Below, piece by piece: positions 1 to 9,400 of a stretch of 64,000 nucleotides of DNA. The translations under genes were made by a program, and so were the position numbers. Under the pieces are notes generated by a model. The model was not told the DNA's origin. It saw only the letters and a list, made by a program, of their open reading frames with translations, and searched no databases. Each line of letters begins with the position of its first letter. The stretch's first letter is position 1. The stretch is from contig NZ_MRCB01000025.1 in the NCBI RefSeq assembly GCF_001904635.1, positions 1 to 64,000 on the forward strand, given 5' to 3'. This DNA comes from Hydrococcus rivularis NIES-593. GTDB lineage: Bacteria > Cyanobacteriota > Cyanobacteriia > Cyanobacteriales > Microcystaceae.

Positions 1-528
1 TTAACTCCGTTCAAAACCAGGCTTAGAGCGTGTTGCCAATTTTCGGACGAGTCTATTGCTAAGGGCAAAGTCCACAAAACTTATGAATTTGGTTGTAAAG
101 TGGTAGTCACCACCACCCAAAAAAGTAACTGGATTGTGGGCATTGATGCCAAGCATGGTAATCCTTATGATGGAGCTACACTTGCCCCTGCACTAACTCA
201 AGTAGAGCATTTGACCAATGTTCGAGTACAGCAGGCTATCGTAGATCGAGGATTTCGGGGGTCTTCACATCATCCTACTGATGTGGATGTTCTAGTCAAT
301 GGCAAACGTAAGCTTTCAGCCACACTCAAAAAATGGCTCAAACGTCGTAGTGCAATTGAACCCGTGATTGGACACAGCAAGCAAGACCACGGCATGGGGC
401 GCAATTACTTACAAGGGACAATGGGCGATCGCATTAATGCACTGCTAGCCGGGTGTGGCTTTAATCTCCGAAAACTCTGCCGCTTTTTTTCTACGTCTTC
501 ATGTTTTCCTGTTCCTGTATCAACCTAA
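1..528 (+). CDS. IS5-type transposase, C-terminal part (partial)
   Basis: The reading frame is open to the left edge, so only the C-terminal part of a DDE transposase is seen. Family-typical blocks are GNPYDGATLAP, the catalytic-type IVDRGFRG and AIEPVIGHSKQDHGMGRNYL, whose Glu would be the third acidic residue. The GTG at 100 lies inside the conserved KGKVHKTYEFG segment, so it is not the true start. The in-frame residues before that segment (about 1-55) do not look like the usual family sequence, so the gene may be frameshifted or damaged upstream. The tail after NLRKLCRFF is short and ends at the TAA at 526-528. It forms the left border of the siderophore island and is unrelated to it in function. 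The IS5 assignment is by remembered motifs. Confidence 0.8.
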   Translation, partial: LTPFKTRLRACCQFSDESIAKGKVHKTYEFGCKVVVTTTQKSNWIVGIDAKHGNPYDGATLAPALTQVEHLTNVRVQQAIVDRGFRGSSHHPTDVDVLVNGKRKLSATLKKWLKRRSAIEPVIGHSKQDHGMGRNYLQGTMGDRINALLAGCGFNLRKLCRFFSTSSCFPVPVST

Positions 529-627
529 CCCCTATTTTTTCAGGGACGACTAAGTATTTTCGCTTATTTTAGTGCCATTCGGTCTTAGAGCTATGACCGT
601 TATACAGCAAGCTTTCTAGCTAGTTCG

Positions 628-1950
628 TCACCCCGTCAGGCGATCGCTATCGGGTATGATAGCTTCAACATCACGCAGCATATGGAAATTATAACCCCAC
701 AGTCCAACCAGCATCATCGACAAAGCGCACAGAACATACATTAACGATATGCCACTACCAGCATTAGTTCCAAATACTCCTCCTAAAATAGGTGCTAGGC
801 TACCTCCTGGCATCATAGCTGGTTTAAACACGTGATCGCTCAAAGGGCCAGCAATTAAGTAAGCAACAGCAGAAACTAACTGTTCGAGCAGCGAACGAGC
901 CGCAAAAACTCGTCCTTGAACGTTAGGCGCAACTTTTGCCAACCAAATCGCGGTTTCACAACTACCGCTGACAGGAAAATTAAGCGAGGAGCAGAATTGA
1001 GCGAGAATCCAAACCAAAGGCGATTGACCCAAGCCAAAAACAGTTTTACTCAAGCCAGCACCCACCATGCCGAATAATACTCCTCTAATGCGACGTTTGG
1101 GACCGCCCCAAGCGCTAGAAATTAACGCTCCCGTCACGCCTCCTAGTCCTGCGGCTGAGGCTAAACTGCCGAGCAAGACAGTATTATTTTCCGTATGCGA
1201 CAAAATCATCGGCGCATAGAGTGCATCGCTGATGTCGTGGGGTAAAACAAACAATAATCCAATCAACAACAAAGCAAGTAAACCTTTACGTGCTTTTAGG
1301 TAGCGCAAGCCAAATCCTAGATCGTGCCAAATGTTGAGGCGATCTTGTATTGCTTCGCTAACTGAAGGTTTGGGAATGTTGACAAAAAGGATACTGCTAA
1401 CTGCGATCGCAAAAGTGACTAGATCGATACACAAAATACCAGCCAAACCAATAACTGGGTACAAAAAGCCAGCTAAAGGCGGCGCAAGGATATTGGCTCC
1501 GTAACCCGACACAAATTCCATGCTGCTAGCACGAGTATACTGTTGTTTGGGAACCATCAGCGTTACTGATGCTGAGTAGGCAAGCCACTGAAACTGATTG
1601 AAAATCCCGACAACAACCCCAGATACATAGAAATGCCAAATTTGCAGGCGATCGCTTAACTGTAGCAAAAGAATAACAATTGTAGCGATTATAGCCACCG
1701 TATCGCCTATTATCATCAATAATTTGCGATCGCAACGATCTACGATAACGCCGCTTATGGGAGTAATAAAAATGCCTGGAAGTAAGGTAAAAAAATCTAC
1801 TAATGCTAGAGTTGTCACTTGACCTGTAAACTGCCATGCCCAAATACTAATGGCAAATCCGCTCATGCTGCTGCCAAGATTCGATCCCATTTGACCGAGC
1901 CAGACGATAATGAAGTTACGCATACTGGTCGGAAGATTTGTTTGTGCCAT
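628..1950 (-). CDS. MFS transporter, probable siderophore exporter (EntS-like)
   Basis: This is a 440-residue hydrophobic protein of the major facilitator superfamily with about 10-12 membrane segments. The loop-2/3 signature is visible as GVIVDRCDRK. Length and pattern fit the MFS_3 / EntS-like exporters often found in siderophore clusters, so its likely role is to move the finished siderophore across the inner membrane. It lies 44 bp downstream of the binding-protein gene on the same strand, so the two are probably one transcript divergent from the synthesis operon. The sequence alone does not show the substrate; the function is inferred from family and position. Confidence 0.85.
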   Translation of the reverse strand: MAQTNLPTSMRNFIIVWLGQMGSNLGSSMSGFAISIWAWQFTGQVTTLALVDFFTLLPGIFITPISGVIVDRCDRKLLMIIGDTVAIIATIVILLLQLSDRLQIWHFYVSGVVVGIFNQFQWLAYSASVTLMVPKQQYTRASSMEFVSGYGANILAPPLAGFLYPVIGLAGILCIDLVTFAIAVSSILFVNIPKPSVSEAIQDRLNIWHDLGFGLRYLKARKGLLALLLIGLLFVLPHDISDALYAPMILSHTENNTVLLGSLASAAGLGGVTGALISSAWGGPKRRIRGVLFGMVGAGLSKTVFGLGQSPLVWILAQFCSSLNFPVSGSCETAIWLAKVAPNVQGRVFAARSLLEQLVSAVAYLIAGPLSDHVFKPAMMPGGSLAPILGGVFGTNAGSGISLMYVLCALSMMLVGLWGYNFHMLRDVEAIIPDSDRLTG

Positions 1951-1994
1951 TAAATAATGTCTCTAACTAAATAATTTGGGCGAAAACACAACTG

Positions 1995-2981
1995 CTACTC
2001 TCCATCTGGCAAGTATTTATACAAGTCATCAAGGATCGCATTGGCTGATAGCACGTTTCCAGAAATCCAGTAAGCCGAATCGACTCTATAGACGCGATTG
2101 TTCTTGACAACATCGAGTAATTGCCATAACTGGCTGTTTTGATATTGTTTAAACGATTCTTCAGAACCAGGATCTAGTGCGACAAACATGACATCGGCAT
2201 CCAGCAAGTCTAGACGTTCTAAGCTGACAGTGACATACTGTTCGTTTGGGTTAGCAAGCCGGAGTTGCACTGCTGGTCTAGTTACACCAACATCTTCTAA
2301 AACGCTTCCAGAAAATGAGTATTTAGTTTGAAACTCTGTCGTTTGCCATCCTGCATAAAAGCGACTCACGCTGACTTCTGTTTTTTTTGGTTTCTGCGCT
2401 ATGACTGACCGCAATGTTGCTACTCGCTTTTGATACTGGCGTAAAACAAGTTTTGCCTCTTCACTTTTGCCTAAGATCGTACCAACTTGTCGGAGATTGT
2501 CTTTCCAAGCTATAGGGCTATATGGCAGAGAAACTGTCGGAGCGATCTGTGACAGAATATGATAATCTTGTGCGTTAATGGAAAATCCTAGAATTAAATC
2601 TGGCTGTAACTGTACTATCTTTTCAAAATTCAGCAGGCTTTCTTTGCCTAGAGAAATTGGCTCCTTCAATTTGCTCGACCTGACTAAATAGCTTTGTATG
2701 TTGCCTACAGCATTAGATTCTGCTGCTGCTATGGGTTGAATCCCAAGCGCTACTACTGCATCTAAGATGGCTGCATCGGTGACAATCAAACGCTGAGGTT
2801 TAGTAGGGATACAGGTTTCTCCTAGTGAATGTCTAATTTTTTTGCACTCAGAGGTTGGTAACTGTATCTTGGGAAAATCGAGATCGTTCAAATTAAGGTT
2901 ATAACAAGCCATGACTAGAAACAATATAAAGCTTGCCAAGAAAATTAGTTTGAACAAACGATGGAGAAGTTTGTTAATCAC
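1995..2981 (-). CDS. Iron-siderophore ABC transporter substrate-binding lipoprotein (FecB-like)
   Basis: This 328-residue protein starts with a basic-hydrophobic leader that ends in a lipobox-like LVMAC, with Cys26 as the predicted lipidated residue. It then shows the class III binding-protein pattern: PQRLIVTDAAILDAVVALGIQPIA near the N-terminus, IVQLQPDLILG in the middle and a C-terminal WQLLDVVKNNRVYRVDSAYW segment. It should hold the ferric siderophore in the periplasm for the FecCD/FecE-like transporter at 59169-62037, which has no binding protein of its own. It is the first gene of a minus-strand pair with the MFS exporter. The ATG at 2979-2981 gives a complete signal peptide. The ligand itself is inferred. 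Confidence 0.9.
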   Translation of the reverse strand: MINKLLHRLFKLIFLASFILFLVMACYNLNLNDLDFPKIQLPTSECKKIRHSLGETCIPTKPQRLIVTDAAILDAVVALGIQPIAAAESNAVGNIQSYLVRSSKLKEPISLGKESLLNFEKIVQLQPDLILGFSINAQDYHILSQIAPTVSLPYSPIAWKDNLRQVGTILGKSEEAKLVLRQYQKRVATLRSVIAQKPKKTEVSVSRFYAGWQTTEFQTKYSFSGSVLEDVGVTRPAVQLRLANPNEQYVTVSLERLDLLDADVMFVALDPGSEESFKQYQNSQLWQLLDVVKNNRVYRVDSAYWISGNVLSANAILDDLYKYLPDGE

Positions 2982-3444
2982 TCAATTGAGATTAGTTCGT
3001 CCAGTTGCATTTTAATTTTCACTTTCAATCGCACTAATACTACTAAAGGTACAACAAGCTTTTGCTAAGATTTGCCGAGTTGTTTAGCATTAAGTTTCTC
3101 CATTTGTCAGTAACTATTATCAACAATCCTGAGAATTTTTATCATGTTATGTCCAACTAGGTCAAGCGATCGCCCGAAAAAGCTTGCTCGCTTAACCTGC
3201 ATCTTAAGCATCAAAGATAAGATTTAGAATTAAGTCGCTCAGTTATTGATAATATTTTTTTATCAATTAGAGGTTGCAAATGTCATCTGATTCTACTAGG
3301 CTATATGAGGTTAGTTGATAATAAATTTCAACAAGCAGGTGAAACTTAACAACGAAAGGTTGTGAAGGCGAAATAAAAAATTTAAGCGCTCGTTCGTGCG
3401 GGATCGTCAAAATTCTCTGTGCAAATTAAGGTTGTGAGAGTGTA
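2982..3444. promoter_or_regulatory. Divergent regulatory region between transport and synthesis operons
   Basis: This 463-bp AT-rich stretch has no credible gene. It must hold the promoters of the minus-strand binding protein/exporter pair and of the plus-strand assembly line. Visible elements are an exact inverted repeat at 3246-3266, a second inverted repeat GTTGA-N9-TCAAC at 3314-3332, and a weak promoter-like TTGCAA (3274) to TAGGCT (3297) with 17-bp spacing. A TTCTCT-GTGCAAA motif at 3413-3425, just before the start region of the first NRPS gene, also occurs before the TonB receptor. Iron control through Fur and/or the AraC regulator is an inference. Confidence 0.6.
3246..3266. promoter_or_regulatory. 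Perfect inverted repeat, candidate Fur-type operator
   Basis: The sequence is TTGATAA-N7-TTATCAA with both arms exact. It contains the GATAA/TTATC half-sites of Fur boxes, but the arms are 2 bp closer than in the 19-bp consensus. It sits just upstream of a weak promoter-like element for the synthesis operon. Fur binding is an inference. Confidence 0.4.
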
Positions 3445-6400
3445 ATGGCAAAATTTGTTGATGAATTGGAAAAAGTTGTTAAAAACTGTTCGACGATTGT
3501 CGAGCTTGTGCGCTATAGATCCTTACATCAGCCGGAGTTAGAAGCTTTTACATTTCTCAAAGATGGAGAAAACGCGCAAAAGACACTAACTTATCAACAG
3601 TTAGATCGACGCAGTAGAGCGATCGCAGTGCGGTTACAAACGATGGGGATGAGTGGAGAACGCGCTTTGCTCCTTTATCCGCCAGGACTAGATTACATCG
3701 CTGCATTTTTTGGTTGCTTATACGCAGGAGTAATTGCCGTTCCTGCCTATCCCCCTCGCAACGAGCGCAATACGCCTAGGATCGAAGCAATAGCAACAGA
3801 TTCCCGTGCGGCGATCGCACTAACAACCACAGGACTTTTGTCTACACTACAAACTTTACTACCCAAAAATTTACAGTGGCTGACTACCGACGATGTAGAT
3901 TTTGGGAGCGAGGATTCTTGGGATAAAAACGCGATCGCAACAGATAGTCTCGCTTTTTTACAATACACTTCCGGTTCCACTGGTACGCCTAAAGGTGTCA
4001 TGCTCAGTCATGGCAATTTGCTGCACAATGCTGCCACAACTTATCAACTCATGGGACATTCAGCCGCGAGTAAGTTTGTTTCGTGGTTGCCAATTTATCA
4101 CGACATGGGTTTAATTGGCGGAATTTTGCAGCCTTTATATGGGGGATTTCCTTGCATCTTGATGTCTCCGGCATCCTTTTTACAGCGTCCCTATCGATGG
4201 TTGCAGGCTATTTCTAACTACAAGGGGACAACTAGCGGCGGCCCTAACTTTGCTTACGAACTGTGCGTCCAAAAAATTACACCCGAACAGAAATCTTCTC
4301 TCGATTTAAGTAGCTGGAGTGTTGCTTTTAACGGTGCCGAACCCGTTCGACACGAAACATTAGAGCGATTTGCAAAAGCTTTTGCCGAGTGTGGTTTTCG
4401 CAAAGAAGCTTTCTATCCCTGTTACGGGATGGCAGAAGCAACGCTAATGGTTTCTGGAGGCACTCAAACAGTTGTGCCGAAAGTGAAAACGCTTGAAAAA
4501 TCTGCATTTTCACGAAATTTAGTTGTCGATTGTCTGGATGATGGCGGTCAAACATTAGTAAGTTGCGGTCAAACGATACCCCAACAGCAAATAGCCATCG
4601 TGCATCCCGAAAGCTTAAAGCGATGTCAACCGAATGAGATAGGGGAAATTTGGGTATCGGGAGCGAGTGTAGGTCAAGGTTACTGGGACACAAAAGAGGA
4701 AACCGAGCAAACTTTTCGCGCTTATATAGCAGACACGGGTGAGGGGCCTTTTTTACGCACGGGTGACTTAGGCTTTTTAGAGAATGGAGAGCTTTACATA
4801 ACTGGTAGAGTCAAAGATTTAATCGTCATTCGCGGTCGCAATCTCTATCCACAAGACATTGAGTTAACGGCTCAAAGCAGCCATTCATCTTTAAGATTAG
4901 GGAGTGGTGCGGCGTTTTCAGTGGAGATTGATAATGAAGAAAAACTTGCGATCGCGCAAGAATTAGAATTTCGCGCTAAACCCAATCCAGAAGAGGTCAT
5001 TGCAGCAATTCGTCAGGCAGTTTTTGAAAAACATGAAGTACAAGTTTATGCAGTAGTTTTAATTAAACCAGGCAGTATTCCTAAAACCTCTAGTGGTAAA
5101 ATTCAGCGCCGTGCAACCCGCACTAAGTTTCTTGCAGGCGAATTAGATGTTATTGGCAGCAGTATTTTAGATCGCTTTGATGAAACACCGTCTCAATCTA
5201 AGCTGACTCGACAGGATTTGTTGGACAAACCAGAAAAGCGCCAGCAACTATTAGAAGCTTACCTACAACAACAGATAGCGCGAGTTTTAAAAATCAATTT
5301 ATCGCAATTGAGTCTACACCAGTCATTAAATGCACTGGGAATAGATTCGATCGCAGCAGTCGAGTTAAAAAACAGCATCGAAAGCGATTTGGGAGTAGAG
5401 ATATCTTTTGCACAGATCCTCGAAGGCACTAGCATTACAAGACTGACAGCACAGATAAGCGAACAACTCATCAAGGTCGATGCTACCCCTGTAACTGCCA
5501 TACCTCGAATTGAAACAAACATAAACGAATATCTGCTTTCATTTGCTCAACAGCGTTTATGGTTTTTTGACCAGTTGGAGCCAGGGAACCCATTTTATAA
5601 TATTTCTGCTGCTGTAAAATTAAGTGGTGGCGCGATCGACATTGCCATACTCGAACAAAGTCTCAAAGCCATTGTCCAGCGTCATGCTGCATTACGAACG
5701 ACATTCATCGCCAAAGAAGGCAAACCGCTTCAGGTTATCTCCTCAGAGTTAACTTTCCCTCTCTCGATGGTAGATCTTAGAGAACTGTCAAAAACAGAAC
5801 AGACAGCAGCAGTGCAGCAACTAATTAGCCAGGAGGCTCGTCAACCGTTCGATTTGAGCAAAGGGTTGTTATTACGATGTACGCTCCTACAACTCCATCA
5901 GACCGAGCAAATCTTGCTATTGACAATTCATCACATTGCTGCCGATGGTTGGTCTATGGGGGTCTTGCTACAAGAACTAACAGCATTTTATGATGCCTTC
6001 TTCCAAGGAGAGCGATCGCCACTTCCCGAACTACCAATCCAATACACAGATTATGCCCTATGGCAGCGACAGTGGTTGCAAGAAGAGGTGTTAAACGAGC
6101 GACTCGCTTATTGGAAGCAGCATTTAAGCCATCCGTTACCCGTACTGGATTTGCCTACAGATTATCCGCGTCCCCCCGTTCAAACGTTTAAAGGTGCAAA
6201 ACAAGCATTCGAGCTATCTAAGTCCTTGACAGAAGAATTAAAAGCACTCTCGCGACGAGAGAATGTCACCTTGTTCATGATGCTGCTAGCGGCATTCAAT
6301 TTACTGCTTTATCGCTACACCGGACAACAAGATATTTTGGTAGGTTCTCCCGTTGCCAATCGCGATCGCAAGGAATTAGAATCATTAATCGGGTGTTTTG

Positions 6401-9400
6401 TCAATACTGTAGTGCTGCGAACCGATCTAAGCGGCAATCCTACCTTTCAAGCGTTACTTGCTAGAGTGCGGAAGGTGGCATTAGAAGCATATACCTACCA
6501 GGAATTACCGTTCGATCGCCTGGTAGAAGAATTACAGATTGAAAGGGATTTGAGTCGCAATCCATTGATTCAAGTCTGGTTTGCACTACACAATACACCT
6601 ATGCCACCTATGGAGATGTCGGGGTTGACTTTAACTCGTTTGAGTGTTGATAACCAGACTGCACAACTCGATTTGAGTCTCGATATGGAGGAAAGATCTC
6701 AAGGACTGGTTGGATGGATTGAGTACAGCACCGATTTGTTTGCTGATGAAACGATTGAGCGAGCGATCGCGCATTTTAAAACCTTACTGCAAAGTATTGT
6801 GGATCGCCCTACAGACAAGCTCTCTGACGTAACCATCTTAACCGAGTCAGAGCGGCAACAACTGTTAGTCGATTGGAATCATCGCGATCGCTATCCGCTT
6901 CAAACTCGCTGCTTGCATCATCTATTTGAAGATAGGGTAAAACAGACACCGGATCTTCCTGCTGTAGTTTGGGAAAATGAGCGGATAACGTATCAACAAC
7001 TGGAACGCAAAGCTAATCAACTCGCGCATTACTTACAAAAACTTGGAGTTAAACCTGATGTTTTAGTAGGAGTTTGCTTGAATCGATCCCCAGAAATGCT
7101 GGTGGCGATTTTGGCAATTCTTAAAGCTGGCGGTGCATACGTTCCTTTAGATCCAACTTATCCTCAACAGCGTTTAGAATTCATTCTCGAAGATACTGAG
7201 GTGACAGTTGTATTGACTCACGCACAACTTACTTCAGTATTACCTATCGATAAGGTTGCCAAAATTGTTGATATGGATTCGGATTGGGATGCAATCGCGC
7301 CAGAAAGTCCTTTAACGCCTGTTAGTAATGTAGTACCGTCTAATCTTGCTTATATTCTCTACACTTCTGGATCTACAGGCACAAGCAAAGGTGTTTGTTG
7401 TCACCATCTAGGTGTGGTCAACCTTTTAAAAGATTTTGAGCGTAGACAACCTCTTGCGGTGGGAACTCGTTGTAGTTTGTGGACGAGTTTAAATTTTGAT
7501 GTCTCTGTGTATGAAATCTTTTCCACTCTCTTAGCAGGAGGAACCCTATATATTGTCCCAGAAACAATACGCTCTGACGCTAAACAGTTTGTCGAATGGT
7601 TGAACGTTCATCAGATTCAAAGTGCCTACGTGCCACCGTTTCAGATCGAAACCCTATCAGAATGGATCGAACAAAATCCAAACAAACTAACATTACAAAG
7701 ACTTCTAGTAGGCGTAGAACCCATTCCCGAACAACTGCTCGTCGCGATCGCGCAAAACATTCCTAATTTACAGATTATCAATGGTTATGGCCCTACGGAA
7801 GCAACCATTTGCTCTACTCTCTATGCTTTAGCTGCTAATAAATCCGAGGATAGAAAGACCCCTATTGGTCGTCCGGTGCAAAATACGGATATTTATTTGC
7901 TAGATAGTCATTTACAACCCGTACCCGTGGGGATACCTGGAGAAGTTTACTTAGGAGGAGTCGGACTGGCGCGAGGTTATTTCAATCGTCCCGATTTAAC
8001 CGCAGAGGCGTTTATTCCGCATTTATTTAGCGATCGCGCTGGAGAAAGGTTGTATTATACAGGCGATCGCGCGCGTTATTTACCCGACGGCAATTTAGAA
8101 TTTTTGGGGCGATCGGATTTTCAAGTCAAAATCCGTGGTTTTCGCGTCGAACTAGGAGAAATCGAGGCAACATTAAGACGACACCCTTTAGTACGAGATG
8201 CTGTTGTCATTGCACGAGAAGACGAGGAGAGTGATAAGCGGATAGTTGCCTATGTAGTACCAGTCGATTGTTACAAAAATCGAAGTGTTCGATCCCCCCT
8301 AGCCCCCCCCATCCCTCCGCCTTCGGCACCTCCCTTAAAAAAGGAGGTAGGGGAAAATGACGAAAAAGTCCCCCTTTTCAAGGGGGATTTAGGGGGATCG
8401 AGAAGGCTAAAACTTATAACTAGCAACATAAATGAAATAGTATCAGAGCAAATTTCTGATGCTAATGAAAGGACATCAGACATCCAATATGTGTCTCAGT
8501 TACAAACAGTTTACGACCAGTTTTATAGTTGGGAATTTTCTCAATCCGATCCATCGATCAACCTGAGAGTGTGGAAAAGCAGTTACACCGAACAACCGTT
8601 ACCAGAAGCAGAAATTCTCGAATGCGTGAATAATACTGTCAGTCGAATTCTAGCTTTACATCCGCAACGAGTGTTAGAAATTGGATGCGGTACGGGTTTG
8701 CTGTTATCGAGAATTGCCCCTCAGTGCCATCATTATTGCGGGATAGATATTTCAGAAGTGGCACTAAACTATCTCCAGCAGCACTTATCGATGCGCCAAC
8801 CAGAGTTATCGTCGAAGGTAAAACTGTTACAGGGAATGGCGCACGACCTCAACAAAGTAACAGCACAAGAAATTGACACGATTATCCTTAATGAAATCGT
8901 TCAGAACTTTCCTAGCATTGATTATTTAGTTAATGTTTTAGAACAAGCGGTTAAAGTTATTAAACCCAATGGTTGCATTTTTATTGGCGGTGTCCGCAGT
9001 CTGCCACTGCTAGAGATGTTTCACGCCTCCGTGCAACTGTATCGCGCATCCGAAAGTCTCAAACGAGAACAGTTACAGCAACGAATACAAGAGCATTTAG
9101 AAGCAGATAATGAGTTGGTTATCGATCCTGCCTTTTTTACTGCTTTAAAACAACATTTACCAGAAATCGATCGCGTACAGATTCAACTTAAAGGAGGTCG
9201 CGATCGCAACGAATTAACACGCTTTAAATACGATGTTATTCTTTATGTTAATTCAAATATACAAATACTCGAAAATCCGTCTTGGTTGGAATGGCAGCAA
9301 GAAAAACTAATTGTTTCATCGATACGTCAGTTGCTAACCGATACAAAACCTGAAGTAATTGGATTACGAAGAGTTCCTAACGCTCGTCTTGCTAAGGAAA

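Noticed and set aside
8271-8483. Antisense 70-residue frame with PPKSPLKRGTF
   Set aside because: It is the reverse reading of the C/G-rich dispersed repeat, a common spurious ORF in cyanobacteria.
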